Of a stretch of 64,000 bases of DNA, positions 54,345 through 64,000 are shown piece by piece (positions within the stretch are counted from its first letter, which is position 1; the number at the start of each line of letters is the position of its first letter). Source of the DNA: Acinetobacter variabilis. GTDB lineage: Bacteria > Pseudomonadota > Gammaproteobacteria > Pseudomonadales > Moraxellaceae. Made by a program: the position numbers and the translations under genes. The notes beneath the pieces were generated by a model. It made no database searches and was not told the DNA's origin. It worked only from the letters and a program-made list of their open reading frames with translations. The stretch is from contig NZ_KB850113.1 in NCBI RefSeq assembly GCF_000369625.1, positions 1,371,343 to 1,435,342 on the forward strand, given 5' to 3'.

Positions 54345-54959
54345 ATGAGCTATACCCTTCCCGAACTCCCTTATGCTTATGATGCATTGGAACCGCATAT
54401 TGATGCTAAAACTATGGAAATCCACCATACCAAACATCATCAAACTTATATCAACAACATCAATGCAAGTATTGAAGGCACAGAATGGGAAGATCTTTCT
54501 GTGGAAGAACTGGTAAGCAAAGCCAATCAGGTACCTGAAGATTTGAAAAATAATGTGATTAATAATGGTGGCGGTCATGCCAACCATTCCCTGTTCTGGA
54601 CAGTAATGAGCCCAGAGGGCGGTGGCAATCCTGAAGGTGAAATTGCACAAGCGATCGACAAGGAGCTTGGTGGCTTTGAAGCTTTTAAAGAAGCTTTTAC
54701 CAAGGCAGCCTTAACCCGTTTTGGTAGTGGATGGGCCTGGCTCAGCGTAGCACCTGATCAAACCATTATTATAGAAAGTAGCGCCAATCAGGACTCACCA
54801 CTCATGCATGGCAATACTCCGATTCTAGGTCTGGATGTCTGGGAACATGCGTACTATTTGAAATACCAGAACCGTCGTCCTGAATATATTGCCGCTTTCT
54901 TTAATGTGGTGAACTGGAAGGAAGTGAATCGCCGTTATCTGGAAGCACTTTCAATATAA
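54345..54959 (+). CDS. sodA: Superoxide dismutase (Mn type likely)
   Basis: This 204-residue protein is a complete Fe/Mn SOD that converts superoxide to peroxide and oxygen. Metal ligands are visible: His in [13 protein letters not shown] (near 26), His in [11 protein letters not shown] (near 77), and Asp and His in [19 protein letters not shown] (near 163-167). The [11 protein letters not shown] form and the overall length favour manganese. No signal peptide is present, so it is cytoplasmic. A Fur-box-like site upstream suggests induction under iron limitation. Confidence 0.95.
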   Translation: MSYTLPELPYAYDALEPHIDAKTMEIHHTKHHQTYINNINASIEGTEWEDLSVEELVSKANQVPEDLKNNVINNGGGHANHSLFWTVMSPEGGGNPEGEIAQAIDKELGGFEAFKEAFTKAALTRFGSGWAWLSVAPDQTIIIESSANQDSPLMHGNTPILGLDVWEHAYYLKYQNRRPEYIAAFFNVVNWKEVNRRYLEALSI

Positions 54960-54983
54960 ATGAATACAGTAGGACGAAATCTC

Positions 54984-55076
54984 ATGTCTTGGCACTCTTT
55001 ACGCTTGATCTGCGGCCTCAGTATTCTTTTGGGCGGAGCAGTGTTGTATCTAGAACGTCTCTTCATGTTGCTTTAA
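54984..55076 (+). CDS. Small membrane peptide (30 aa)
   Basis: An ATG at 54984, nine bases after AGGA, starts MSWHSLRLICGLSILLGGAV then LYLERLFMLL. It is a single hydrophobic helix with a short basic start. It sits between sodA and a terminator, so it would be co-transcribed with sodA. Unproven because of its size. Confidence 0.4.
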   Translation: MSWHSLRLICGLSILLGGAVLYLERLFMLL

Positions 55077-55099
55077 GACATGATCGTCTAACTGTATGG

Positions 55100-55125
55100 G
55101 AAGCCTTATTCTGAGGCTTCTTTTA
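55100..55125 (+). terminator. Intrinsic terminator after sodA
   Basis: GAAGCCT-TATTCTG-AGGCTTC followed by TTTTATTTTTT. Confidence 0.88.
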
Positions 55126-55168
55126 TTTTTTGCTGTTTGAATTTTCTATAGGGAGATGAATTTAAAAT

Positions 55169-55303
55169 TTAAGAACGCAATTCACAAACATTGACGCTAT
55201 CAAAGCCATTGGTACATGATGCCACTTCACACGCATGAGAAGCTTGTACTGCACTTACTAAAACAGTACTTATACTTATCGCTAAAAACAATTTATTTAA
55301 CAT
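55169..55303 (-). CDS. Small secreted Cys-containing protein (44 aa)
   Basis: The minus strand from ATG 55303 reads MLNKLFLAISISTVLVSAVQ, then ASHACEVASCTNGFDSVNVC and ELRS. The first 20-22 residues form a good Sec signal peptide with cleavage likely after VQA. The mature peptide of about 22 residues carries three cysteines. GGAG lies 9-12 bases upstream. The small periplasmic or secreted product has no recognised family. Confidence 0.6.
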   Translation of the reverse strand: MLNKLFLAISISTVLVSAVQASHACEVASCTNGFDSVNVCELRS

Positions 55304-55487
55304 TTAAACTTACTCCGAAAATTAACTTCTATTTCCAAATCGCTTGATTATTAGTCAATTATAGGACTTTTTTAATGACTCAGGGCAATATTTCTTGATT
55401 TTAATTATTGTTTATTTATATAAATATAATCGTTTTTTATAACAAAAAAGCGGAACCAAAGTTCCGCCTGAAGATTATAAAACCCGA

Positions 55488-55982
55488 TTAAGACTGTTCA
55501 GCTACTGCATTACCTTTCTGCTTTGGATCAGTATTTCCCAGTTCAGGATGAGCAATTGCTCCCTGACATTGCTGTTTATCACGCTCATAGTCGGCCTGTC
55601 TCTGTGCCACGCTACTGCTATTTTCAACGGTGCTACGTGCCCAGATTTCCAGACTGGTTAAAGCCTTACGACATAAGGCATATTTTCCTTCCGTCACTGA
55701 GTCAGTCATTTTCACATTAATGCGCCAGTCAGTACTTAATTTACGGGCCGGTTGACGCACCTGAGCATCAATCTGCTCCATTTCCTTGTTATAGACCAGC
55801 GGATCGACTTCATTCATGAATTGCCATGCAGCATTAGCATAAGTTGTTGCATCATTGGAGAGTTTAGGTGCCGCTTTAATTTCGGCCTTTGGCGCTTGAC
55901 TGTCATTTCCACAAGCTTGAAGAAATAAGGTGCTGCCGATTAAAACACCGACCAGCATTGCACGTGTCTTGAACATCAACAT
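55488..55982 (-). CDS. Putative lipoprotein (164 aa)
   Basis: From the ATG at 55982 the protein starts MLMFKTRAMLVGVLIGSTLF followed by the lipobox LQAC, predicting an acylated lipoprotein. The mature part is helical and Gln/Asp-rich (AAWQFMNEVDPLVYNKEMEQ, DYERDKQQCQGAIAHPE) with three cysteines. The frame stays open to 56078, but the extra 32 residues would bury the signal peptide. The function is unknown. Confidence 0.75.
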   Translation of the reverse strand: MLMFKTRAMLVGVLIGSTLFLQACGNDSQAPKAEIKAAPKLSNDATTYANAAWQFMNEVDPLVYNKEMEQIDAQVRQPARKLSTDWRINVKMTDSVTEGKYALCRKALTSLEIWARSTVENSSSVAQRQADYERDKQQCQGAIAHPELGNTDPKQKGNAVAEQS

Positions 55983-56086
55983 ATCAGAATCGCCAGTTAA
56001 ATATTTCGGCACTATGCTAGTAAATTCGCGTACAATACACAATCTTGATTTAATCCCTGTTTTAACTCTCTCCCTCAAGGTGTTTT

Positions 56087-56839
56087 GTGTCTGACCACAA
56101 TCTAGTAGCGATGCAACCTGCCGGTTTCTGGCAAGGTGCCAAAGATAGCCAGGCCATTATATTTACTTACCTTCCGGTCTCCTTTGCTTTTGGCGTTTCT
56201 GCCACCCAGTTCGGCTTTACTGCCTGGGAAGCCTTATTTCTGTCCTGCTCCATGTATGCCGGTGCCAGTCAATTTTTAGTTGTAGCTCTACTTGGTAGCG
56301 GTACTTCGATCTGGATGACTGCATTGACCGTAATTGCTTTGGACATTCGCCATCTTTTATACGGCCCAGCTTTACAAAACCTGATTCAGGACCAACTCAA
56401 CTTAAAGAAAACCGCAGTCTGGGCTTGGGGTCTTACTGATGAAGTCTTTGCTTCAGGTATGATCAAGCTGTCACAACGGCGTCAGGAATGGTCAGAGTCG
56501 TGGATGCTCGGTCTGAGTCTGTTTAGCTGGTTATCTTGGGCGACAGGTTCATTTCTAGGCGGCCTATTTGCTGATCAGGTTAGTCATCTGCCACAATTCT
56601 TGCAGGCGGCTTTAGATTTCCTGCTACCTGCCCTGTTCTTAAGTTTTTTATTGGCAGCCTTTGAAAAGAAACATACCTTTGTCGTGACCATCACGATTAT
56701 TGTCTCAGCAGTTGCCTGTTATTTTATCGATTTGTCCGCTGCGATCTTTATTGGCATCAGTTCCGGCATTTTGGCCGGCCTGTTCAAGCACTATGTACTG
56801 AAAAAACCAGATCCTGAATATGCAGGAGATCAATCATGA
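56087..56839 (+). CDS. azlC: AzlC-family branched-chain amino acid exporter subunit
   Basis: This 250-residue integral membrane protein with about six hydrophobic segments matches AzlC. Family signatures are SFAFGVSATQFGFTAWEALF, SMYAGASQFLVVALLGSGTS and ALDIRHLLYGPALQ. With AzlD it forms an exporter for branched-chain amino acids or analogues. The start is a GTG at 56087 with AAGG six bases upstream; the first ATG is nine codons in. It overlaps azlD by four bases. Confidence 0.92.
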   Translation: MSDHNLVAMQPAGFWQGAKDSQAIIFTYLPVSFAFGVSATQFGFTAWEALFLSCSMYAGASQFLVVALLGSGTSIWMTALTVIALDIRHLLYGPALQNLIQDQLNLKKTAVWAWGLTDEVFASGMIKLSQRRQEWSESWMLGLSLFSWLSWATGSFLGGLFADQVSHLPQFLQAALDFLLPALFLSFLLAAFEKKHTFVVTITIIVSAVACYFIDLSAAIFIGISSGILAGLFKHYVLKKPDPEYAGDQS

Positions 56840-57183
56840 ACCTTGAAATTATTTTGGTCGGGATTATTGTCGGAATTGCCAATTTTGCCTCACGTTTTGG
56901 TCCTTTCTATATGATTCAAAAATTTCAGCAGGGTTCGCAAAAACGTGGTGCGCTTTGGCTGAAAATCGCTTTGGGTTCGATTGGAATTGCTGCCATCAGT
57001 TCCATGCTGGTTGTGGCGACCTTACCATCCTTACTGGAAACGCCAGATAAAAGTTTTGCCATGCTGATCGGTTTTATTGTACTCGCTGGACTATATTTCA
57101 AGTTCAAGAAAATCGTCATGGCGACCTTAACTGCAGCCTTAACTTATGGCCTGATTTATACCTATATCCCCGTGCCTTTTTAA
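56836..57183 (+). CDS. azlD: AzlD-family transporter subunit
   Basis: This 115-residue membrane protein with three to four hydrophobic segments (IILVGIIVGIANFASRF, IALGSIGIAAISSMLVVA, MLIGFIVLAGLYFKF) is the usual small partner of AzlC. Its ATG overlaps the azlC stop (ATGA), showing translational coupling. Confidence 0.9.
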   Translation: MNLEIILVGIIVGIANFASRFGPFYMIQKFQQGSQKRGALWLKIALGSIGIAAISSMLVVATLPSLLETPDKSFAMLIGFIVLAGLYFKFKKIVMATLTAALTYGLIYTYIPVPF

Positions 57184-57278
57184 GCCTTTTAGAAAATTAG
57201 AAATCTCATTCAAGACTTATGCTAAATTAAATATATAAGTCTTTTTTATATAAGAAGAAAAATAAGGAAAGTATTGGT

Positions 57279-57910
57279 ATGTTCGAGCCAAAGCAAATGA
57301 TTGAAGGGAAAATATTTATTCATCATCGACGTGATGAAATGTTGGCTATTTTAACCAGTATGAATTACCCGGCTGTTATTTTGAATGTTTTATCAATGCA
57401 CAGAATTTTACTGGTCATTTTGTAGAAGTGGTTGCTGAACCCGCAGATCATGTCCGTGTCATTTATATTCAGAAGCATGGCAAAAATAAAATCATTGCCC
57501 TATATAACCAGACTCAACAGGTAATCCATCTGCATCCCAAACAAATCATTTTTAGCCGATGGAGCCTGCTACATAAAGGCATTCCAAATCTTATTTATGT
57601 ATTTTGCTTTAGTATAATATTACTGTTTTTATTCTTTTCACTTGTCGCAGTGTCAAATCATCAATTCCATTTTTTCACTGTATTCCTCGATGCACTGCAA
57701 TTTTCAGGATTTGGTTTATTGCTATGGATATTTGGTTTTATCTGTCCTTTTGTCATTCCCTCTTACACCTTTAAGAGAATACAAAGTCTGAAACTTCTCC
57801 ATCAACTTCAACTCAATGACATGCAAATTCTGCATATGGAAAAACTCAATCCGCAAAACCGTATTTATGATTTAAACCCTATGAAAAATACAGTAAAGCG
57901 AACTGCCTGA
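57279..57910 (+). pseudogene. Hypothetical membrane protein, frameshifted
   Basis: An ATG at 57279 with AAGGAAAG upstream starts MFEPKQMIEGKIFIHHRRDE...NYPAVI, which stops at 57423. Another frame continues with FECFINAQNFTGHFVEVVAE and runs to 57910. One missing T in the tract at 57,378-57,382 would join them into 210 residues. The C-terminal part has two membrane helices (YVFCFSIILLFLFFSLVAV, FSGFGLLLWIFGFICPFVIP). It could be a c-di-GMP-related or stress membrane protein, but no family is recognised. Confidence 0.65.
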
Positions 57911-58046
57911 TTTCAGATGCAATTCTCTATAAAGTTTTATAAATAAAACTGCTGGTCAATATCACAATTTTGTATGAAACTCGGCTTACCTCGGCATTGA
58001 GTTCTGTTATGCTAAAAGTCCATAAAATCAAGCATGGATAATACAC

Positions 58047-59252
58047 ATGAACGTGACTATTGGTACTCCTCTTCAATCTTCAGCTTTTAAAGTTCTATTG
58101 CTAGGTTCAGGAGAACTAGGTAAGGAAGTGGTGATTTCCTTGCAACGTTTAGGTGTAGAAGTTCATGCTGCAGATCGTTATGCAGATGCTCCTGCCATGC
58201 AGGTGGCACATTTTTCTTATGCCTTAAATATGGCAGATGCAGCGGAACTCAAACAGCTCATTCAAAAAATTCAGCCGCATCTTATTGTTCCTGAAATTGA
58301 AGCGATTGCAACAGAAGTATTGGTTGAAATTGAAGAACAGAATATTGCCACTGTGATTCCGTCTGCCAAAGCAGTGAACTTGACCATGAACCGTGAAGGC
58401 ATTCGTCGTCTGGCAGCTGAAGAACTAGGCTTACAGACGTCTGCTTATCGCTTTGCCGCTTCTCTGGAATCTTTCCGCGCAGCCTGTGATGACATTGGTT
58501 ATCCAAACTTTGTGAAACCGGTGATGTCTTCTTCAGGTAAAGGCCAATCTCGCGTGAAGAGTTTTGAAGAAGTCGATGCTGCCTGGGAATATGCGCAAAC
58601 AGGTGGTCGAGTTAATCAGGGCAAAGTAATTGTCGAATCACAAATTGATTTTGATTTTGAGATTACCCTGCTTACTGTGCGGGCTAAGAATCCTCAAACT
58701 GGCGAAATCGAAACCTCTTACTGTGATCCAATCGGACATCGTCAGGACTCAGGTGACTATGTAGAAAGCTGGCAGCCTCAGCCAATGAGCCCGGCTGCTC
58801 TGGAAGAATCAAAACGTATCGCCAATAAAGTCACCACGGCATTGGGCGGTTGCGGCATTTTTGGTATAGAACTCTTTGTCAAAGGCGACAAAGTATGGTT
58901 TAGTGAGGTTTCACCTCGCCCGCATGACACTGGTCTGGTCACTTTGGCTTCCCAGTTCCAGAGTGAATTTGAACTGCATGCCCGTGCTATTTTAGGCTTA
59001 CCAGTCAATACAGCTCGCCATAGTGTGGCTGCCAGTGCCGTAATTTACGCAGGTGTCGATGATCGCAATCTTTCATTTTCTGGCCTGAATCTTGCTTTAG
59101 CCCATGCCGATACCGATTTACGCCTGTTTGGTAAACCTGAAGGTTTTAAACGCCGCCGTATGGGTGTCGTGACTGCGCGTGCAGAAAGCATTGAACAGGC
59201 TCGCGAGCTGGCTCAACAGGTTGCTGACCAAGTTAATGTGAATCAAAATTAA
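58047..59252 (+). CDS. purT: PurT, formate-dependent GAR transformylase
   Basis: This 401-residue ATP-grasp enzyme makes formyl-glycinamide ribonucleotide from formate, ATP and GAR in purine synthesis. It has the N-terminal Rossmann block [20 protein letters not shown] and [14 protein letters not shown], the ATP-grasp loop [12 protein letters not shown] near 155, and the metal/substrate block [18 protein letters not shown] near 290. Start and length are standard. It stands 20 bases before glnD on the same strand. Confidence 0.97.
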   Translation: MNVTIGTPLQSSAFKVLLLGSGELGKEVVISLQRLGVEVHAADRYADAPAMQVAHFSYALNMADAAELKQLIQKIQPHLIVPEIEAIATEVLVEIEEQNIATVIPSAKAVNLTMNREGIRRLAAEELGLQTSAYRFAASLESFRAACDDIGYPNFVKPVMSSSGKGQSRVKSFEEVDAAWEYAQTGGRVNQGKVIVESQIDFDFEITLLTVRAKNPQTGEIETSYCDPIGHRQDSGDYVESWQPQPMSPAALEESKRIANKVTTALGGCGIFGIELFVKGDKVWFSEVSPRPHDTGLVTLASQFQSEFELHARAILGLPVNTARHSVAASAVIYAGVDDRNLSFSGLNLALAHADTDLRLFGKPEGFKRRRMGVVTARAESIEQARELAQQVADQVNVNQN

Positions 59253-59275
59253 GTAAATACAACGGACCACTGTTC

Positions 59276-61942
59276 ATGATCAATACCTCCCCACTGCTGA
59301 ATTACATTAAAAGTCACAATGACATCAAAGCGATCAACCAATGGCGTAGCGATGTAGAAAATCAGCTTCAGGAATGTTTTGAAAATGGACAGTCTATCCG
59401 TGACATCATTCAGGCCCGTTCCAACCTGATTGATGAGGCTCTGCAATTCCTGTGGAATCATGCTGAATTGGATCAAACCGATTTGGCACTTTTCGCAGTC
59501 GGCGGTTATGGCCGCCGCGAAATGCTGCCTTATTCAGATGTCGATATCATGATCCTTTCTGAAGATGATTTCACTCCAGAGCAGGAAAAGCTGATCTCCA
59601 GCTTTATTTCCTCTCTTTGGGATGTAGGCAACTTCAAACCGGGCATCAGTGTTCGTACCATCAATGAATGTGTCAATCAGGCCAGCAGCGACCTTACTGT
59701 AGCGACGTCCTTGATCGAGGCACGTCTGATTATTGGCAATGAAAATTTGACCAAGTGGCCACGCCGAATCGTTTCACAAACCTGGACCGATAAAACCTTT
59801 TTTGATGCGAAAATGGATGAGCAGCACAAACGTTATGCTCAACACAATAATACTGAAAGCAATCTGGAACCGGATATTAAAAATGCACCGGGCGGTATCC
59901 GTGATATTAACCAGATTGGCTGGATTGCCAAACGTCATTTCCGTGTCAACCGTATTTATGACCTGGTGCATCTGGGCTTTATTTCAGAGTTTGAACTTGC
60001 CGTACTCGAAGAAGCTGAAAGCTTTCTCTGGGAAATTCGTCATCATTTACACCGTCTGACCAAGCGCGATGAAAATCGCCTGCTGTTCGATTATCAACGA
60101 GATATTGCGGCGATGTTTGGTTATACCCGTGAAGAAGGTCAGTCACCGAACTATCCAATCGAACAGTTTATGAAGCGCTATTACCGTAGCGCACAGCAGG
60201 TTTCGACTCTGAATGAAATGCTGCTGGCCTATTTTAATGAATCGGTCATTACTCCGCGTTTACCTCAATATGAACGCCAGATTGAAGAAATTAATGAAAA
60301 TTTCAAACTGGTCGATGGCAAGTTAGCAGTTCAACATCACAAGATTTTCTCGGAAAAGCCAAGTGCCATTCTGGAAATTTTCTATTTGCTGGCTAATCGT
60401 CCTGAAATTGAGGGCATACGTGCCCGTACTTTACGTCTGCTTACTCTGGCAGCTAAACGTATTGATCAGGATTTCCGTGATAATCCGGTACACCAGGCCC
60501 TATTTATGGCCATCATTCGTTCACCGCATCGCCTCTATGAAACCTTGGTGGCAATGAAACGTTATGGTGTCCTGGGCAAATATATTCCGGCTTTCGGACA
60601 GATTACCGGCCTGATGCAATATGACCTGTTCCATATCTATACCGTAGATGCACATACCCTGCTCTTGATCCGCAATCTGAACCGCTTTAAGGAACCTGAA
60701 TTTGCCAAAGAATTCCCTGTAGTCAGCTCCGTGTTCCAGCGCTTAGCACGTCGTGACATTGTTTATCTAGCGGCTATTTTCCATGATATTGCCAAAGGTC
60801 GTGGTGGCGATCATAGTGAGCTTGGTGCAGCCGATGCGATTCAGTTCTGCCGTACCCATGGCTTTACCGAACGTGAATGCAATCTGGTTGCTTGGCTGAT
60901 TGAAAACCATTTGTCCATGTCGGTGACTTCACAGAAAAAAGACATTTCCGATCCGGATGTAGTCAAAGAATTTGCTGAAAAAATGGGCGATATGGAGCAT
61001 CTGGATTATCTGTACACGCTGACAGTGGCAGATATTAATGCGACCAATCCAAAACTCTGGAATACCTGGCGTTCTTCTTTAATGCGTCAGCTTTATACGC
61101 ATGCACGTGATGTGATCCGTTCTGGCTTGGGCCGTCCGGTTGATTACCAGATGCTGATTGAAGATACCAAATTTGAAGCCAGTGAACGGTTGGTGGAACA
61201 TTTTTCCCTTTATGATGTCGAAAAAGTCTGGCAGGAATTGGGCGATGATTACTTCCTGAAAGAATCTGCCGATGAAATCGCCTGGCATACCCGTGCCATT
61301 CTGGAACATGGTGATAATCCTGCACCATTGGTATTAATGCGTGCGCATCGTAAATATGCGCAGGATGCCGTGCAGATCTTCATCTATACCCAAGACAAGC
61401 CAAATCTGTTCGCTACCACGGTTGCTGTTCTGGATCGCATGAATCTGGACGTTCAGGATGCCCGGATTATTACCGCGACCAAAGCCTTTAGTCTGGATAC
61501 CTATGTGGTACTTGACCGTTTTGGCACGCTGCTGACTGACCCGGAACGTGAAGCGACTGTGATTGAAGCCTTACAGGATGCCTTAAGTCATTCTGATGAA
61601 TATCCAGGTCTGATGCAGCGCCGTATTCCGCGTCAGTTACGTCATTTTGATATTGAAAATACTGTCGATATCACTCTCAATGAGGCTTTAAATCAGAATA
61701 TGGTGGAAATTGCGACACTTGACCATCCTGGTTTACTTGCGAAAATTGGCGGTTTATTTATGATGCAGGGTCTGGATATTCACTCTGCTAAAATTGCCAC
61801 GCTTGGCGAACGTGCTGAAGATATTTTCTTTGTCACCAAAAAAGATGGCAGCCCAATGACCCAAACAGAGTCCGACAATTTTGCAGCGGCATTAAAAGCT
61901 GCTCTGGATGAGGCCTCACATCAGGTCAATGCTCAACACTAA
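59276..61942 (+). CDS. glnD: GlnD, bifunctional PII uridylyltransferase/uridylyl-removing enzyme
   Basis: This 888-residue protein has all GlnD domains in order: nucleotidyltransferase ([20 protein letters not shown] near 72-91), HD hydrolase ([20 protein letters not shown] near 500), and two C-terminal ACT domains (from about 700; [17 protein letters not shown] and [20 protein letters not shown]). It senses glutamine and modifies PII proteins to control nitrogen assimilation. The ATG at 59276 is used. It is followed closely by dapC, the usual order in Acinetobacter. Confidence 0.97.
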   Translation: MINTSPLLNYIKSHNDIKAINQWRSDVENQLQECFENGQSIRDIIQARSNLIDEALQFLWNHAELDQTDLALFAVGGYGRREMLPYSDVDIMILSEDDFTPEQEKLISSFISSLWDVGNFKPGISVRTINECVNQASSDLTVATSLIEARLIIGNENLTKWPRRIVSQTWTDKTFFDAKMDEQHKRYAQHNNTESNLEPDIKNAPGGIRDINQIGWIAKRHFRVNRIYDLVHLGFISEFELAVLEEAESFLWEIRHHLHRLTKRDENRLLFDYQRDIAAMFGYTREEGQSPNYPIEQFMKRYYRSAQQVSTLNEMLLAYFNESVITPRLPQYERQIEEINENFKLVDGKLAVQHHKIFSEKPSAILEIFYLLANRPEIEGIRARTLRLLTLAAKRIDQDFRDNPVHQALFMAIIRSPHRLYETLVAMKRYGVLGKYIPAFGQITGLMQYDLFHIYTVDAHTLLLIRNLNRFKEPEFAKEFPVVSSVFQRLARRDIVYLAAIFHDIAKGRGGDHSELGAADAIQFCRTHGFTERECNLVAWLIENHLSMSVTSQKKDISDPDVVKEFAEKMGDMEHLDYLYTLTVADINATNPKLWNTWRSSLMRQLYTHARDVIRSGLGRPVDYQMLIEDTKFEASERLVEHFSLYDVEKVWQELGDDYFLKESADEIAWHTRAILEHGDNPAPLVLMRAHRKYAQDAVQIFIYTQDKPNLFATTVAVLDRMNLDVQDARIITATKAFSLDTYVVLDRFGTLLTDPEREATVIEALQDALSHSDEYPGLMQRRIPRQLRHFDIENTVDITLNEALNQNMVEIATLDHPGLLAKIGGLFMMQGLDIHSAKIATLGERAEDIFFVTKKDGSPMTQTESDNFAAALKAALDEASHQVNAQH

Positions 61943-61964
61943 TACACTGCTCGGTAACACATTC

Positions 61965-63134
61965 ATGAACTCTAGCTTGTCTTTATTGCACCCATATCCG
62001 TTTGAAAAGTTGAATAAACTTTTCGCGGATATCCAGCCTGCGAATATGCCTTTGATTCCCCTTTCAATTGGTGAACCAAAGCATCCAGCACCCGAGTTTG
62101 TGAAACAGGCGATTATTGATAATTTCCAGCATCTATCGACTTATCCGAACAGCAAAGGCTTACCTGAATTACGAGAAAGCATTGCCAACTGGCTGACTCG
62201 TCGTTTTAAACTGAATAGCATCAGTGCAGACAGCAATGTATTGCCGGTTTCCGGTACCCGTGAAGCGATCTTCTCTTTTGTTCAGGCGCTGATTAATCGT
62301 GAAGATGCGCCTTATGTGGTGATGCCAAACCCTTTCTACCAGATTTATGAAGGTGCTACCCTGCTTGCAGGTGCAAAACCTTATTTCATTAACTGTACTG
62401 AAGAAAATGGCTACCTAGGTGACTTTGATGCAGTTCCGGCTGAAGTCTGGGAAAAAACTGCCCTGTTATTTGTGTGTACACCGGGCAACCCAACAGGTGC
62501 TGTTCTTTCTAAAGAGCAGTTTAAAAAGCTGATTGCACTGTCAGACAAATATGATTTTGTCATTGCTTCTGATGAATGCTATTCAGAACTCTGGTTTGAT
62601 GAAGCACCGACAGGTTTACTGGAAGTGTGTGCCGAGATTGGCCGAGATGACTATAAAAACTGTGTCGTTTTCCATTCTCTATCTAAACGCTCCAACCTGC
62701 CAGGCATGCGTTCAGGCTTTGTTGCAGGTGATGCCACTTTACTCAAACCTTATCTGCAATACCGTACTTATCACGGTGCAGCGATGCCGGTGCAACACCA
62801 GCTAGCATCAATTACCGCTTGGAATGATGAAGCCCATGTGGAAGAAAACCGGGTACAGTATCGTGCCAAGTTCGATCTGTTCCAGAAAGAATTGGGGCAC
62901 TTGCTTCCGCTGAAAAAACCGGATGCGGGTTTCTACTATTGGCTCAAAGTGGACAATGATGAAGCTTTTGCCAAAATGTTGATGGAAAAAGCGCATATCA
63001 AAGTATTACCAGGCCGTTACCTGTCTCGTGAAACTACACAAGGCAACCCGGGTGAAAATCATGTGCGTCTGGCATTGGTGGCTGATCTGGCACAATGTGA
63101 GCAGGTAATTCAGCGTTTAAAAGCGATTCTTTAA
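61965..63134 (+). CDS. dapC: DapC, succinyldiaminopimelate transaminase
   Basis: This 389-residue class I/II PLP aminotransferase fits DapC of lysine/peptidoglycan synthesis. Evidence is SIGEPKHPAPEFV, PVSGTREAIFSFVQAL, CTPGNPTGAVLSKEQF, and the PLP lysine in HSLSKRSNLPGMRSGFVAGD near 235. The start at 61965 (MNSSLSLLHPYPFEKL) is 22 bases after glnD; the earlier in-frame start at 61908 lies inside glnD. A downstream dapD would be expected but an IS30 element intervenes. Confidence 0.93.
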   Translation: MNSSLSLLHPYPFEKLNKLFADIQPANMPLIPLSIGEPKHPAPEFVKQAIIDNFQHLSTYPNSKGLPELRESIANWLTRRFKLNSISADSNVLPVSGTREAIFSFVQALINREDAPYVVMPNPFYQIYEGATLLAGAKPYFINCTEENGYLGDFDAVPAEVWEKTALLFVCTPGNPTGAVLSKEQFKKLIALSDKYDFVIASDECYSELWFDEAPTGLLEVCAEIGRDDYKNCVVFHSLSKRSNLPGMRSGFVAGDATLLKPYLQYRTYHGAAMPVQHQLASITAWNDEAHVEENRVQYRAKFDLFQKELGHLLPLKKPDAGFYYWLKVDNDEAFAKMLMEKAHIKVLPGRYLSRETTQGNPGENHVRLALVADLAQCEQVIQRLKAIL

Positions 63135-63139
63135 TCTTC

Positions 63140-64000
63140 TAAGACCTAAACACAAATGGCGGATTCAAGCAGCAAGTGCAACAGTATAAAAACCAGCCAT
63201 AACTTCACTAGGCGTATACCAGCCTAGTGTTTTTCTAGGGCGATGATTGAGAGCAAATTCTATCTGCTCTATTTGTTCATTTGACACTTCATCAAACGAA
63301 GATGATTTTGGCAGATATTGCCTGATCAGACCATTGGTATTTTCATTTCTGGCTCGTTGAATCGACTTGTATGGATCTGCAAAGTACGTCTCTATCCCTG
63401 CTTCCGTTATCCGCCGGTGCTCGGAGAACTCCTTACCATTATCAAAGGTTACACTGTAGGCATGACTGCTGCGCAAACATGCTAAAGCACACGAGATCGT
63501 TTTAGTTGTGGTTCTAGTTTGTCCCAAATGAACGATATTTACATACAAGCTTTTGCGCTCAACCAGAGTTAATAATGCCCCCTTGTGATTCTTGCCTATC
63601 ACGGTATCACCTTCAAAATCACCTAGGCGTTGACGTTTCTCGATGACCTCATCGCGACAGTGAATACTTGTTCTATCAACGAGTTGGCCTCTACGGTCTG
63701 TATTTTTATAGCCTCGTTTACGATATTTCTTTTGATGTCTTAAATGAATGTGGAGCTTACCGCCTTTAGATTTATCTAGATAGACGTACTGATAAATCCA
63801 TTCATGTGAAGGCACATCAAGCCAACCTCGTTGTGTTAAAGCACCTGAAATTTGCTCAGGAGACCAATCTAAGCCAATCAGATAACGAATATAAACGAGA
63901 GCAAAATCCGTCATTTGTGAAGAGGATCGATATCGTCTTTGACTTGAAAATTTCTCTGCCTGTTGAGCTCGATATCCACGTTTTCCAGTATTTCTTTTGA
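63140..64000. mobile_element. IS30-family insertion sequence, partial
   Basis: The transposase occupies nearly all of it. The left terminal repeat should lie between dapC (63134) and the transposase stop (63165) but could not be defined without the other end. Confidence 0.75.
63165..64000 (-). CDS. IS30-family transposase (cut by right window edge)
   Basis: At least 278 residues are read from 64000 down to the stop at 63165. The ATG at 63914 is internal, since the frame upstream reads GYRAQQAEKFSSQRRYRSSS and continues past the window. IS30 DDE features are GDFEGDTVIGKNHKGALLTL, the second Asp in SVTFDNGKEFSEH and Glu in QRARNENTNGLIRQYLP; the C-terminal ALNHRPRKTLGWYTPSEV is typical. The element lies just 30 bases after dapC. 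Confidence 0.95.
   Translation of the reverse strand, partial: KRNTGKRGYRAQQAEKFSSQRRYRSSSQMTDFALVYIRYLIGLDWSPEQISGALTQRGWLDVPSHEWIYQYVYLDKSKGGKLHIHLRHQKKYRKRGYKNTDRRGQLVDRTSIHCRDEVIEKRQRLGDFEGDTVIGKNHKGALLTLVERKSLYVNIVHLGQTRTTTKTISCALACLRSSHAYSVTFDNGKEFSEHRRITEAGIETYFADPYKSIQRARNENTNGLIRQYLPKSSSFDEVSNEQIEQIEFALNHRPRKTLGWYTPSEVMAGFYTVALAA

Overview
The window is about 40% GC and its core genes (yebC, ychF, Mn superoxide dismutase, purT, glnD-dapC and a SfnB/LLM/metNIQ sulphur cluster) fit Acinetobacter or a close relative. This assignment rests on recognised protein families and gene order, not on a database search. About 40 kb of accessory DNA (1 to about 40,190) adjoins about 23 kb of core chromosome (about 40,460 to 63,134). 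The right edge is closed by a partial IS30-family element.

Accessory part, left to right, nearly all on the minus strand. (1) A type I BREX phage-defence operon, transcribed right to left: brxR (WYL regulator), brxA, brxB, brxC, pglX, a GmrSD/BrxU-like DUF262-DUF1524 nuclease gene translationally coupled between pglX and pglZ, pglZ, and a brxL cut by the window start. (2) Directly upstream in the same direction, three genes I cannot assign to a named system: a 1191-residue protein of unknown fold, a 1327-residue SF2-type helicase/ATPase, and an HNH endonuclease. This is the best candidate for an undescribed defence module. A decayed N-terminal copy of the same HNH gene lies on its far side, joined to an IS3 transposase remnant. 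(3) A SAM methyltransferase, a second DUF262-HNH protein, a structured-RNA candidate region, a metallophosphoesterase and several small orphan genes. (4) A recombinase operon of three genes (174, about 774 and 1127 residues). The middle gene is split by an intact 2491-bp IS66-family element with a perfect 8-bp target duplication; removing the IS restores one reading frame. A small AlpA/excisionase-like gene and a divergent orphan gene follow. The trio plus defence cargo suggests a large integrating element, possibly like the gamma-mobile-trio elements. (5) A scrap zone: an unidentified C-terminal gene fragment, the 3' end of a group II intron, and the decayed end of a second IS66 element into which that intron had inserted. 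A tRNA gene with a CAU anticodon marks the start of core DNA, its 3' end facing the island.

Core part. It holds an acyltransferase, yebC, an Lrp-type regulator, a large Leu/Ser/Gly repeat protein, a glutathione transferase, the sulphur-acquisition cluster (two SfnB-type and one LLM flavin enzyme with metQNI), ychF, sodA under a Fur-box-like site, a lipoprotein, azlCD, a membrane protein, purT, glnD and dapC. Between 45.2 and 57.4 kb, five genes carry single-base frameshifts or a nonsense codon and a sixth has a suspected frameshift at its 3' end. They may be real pseudogenes or homopolymer sequencing errors. Four proteins under 50 residues are also described here.
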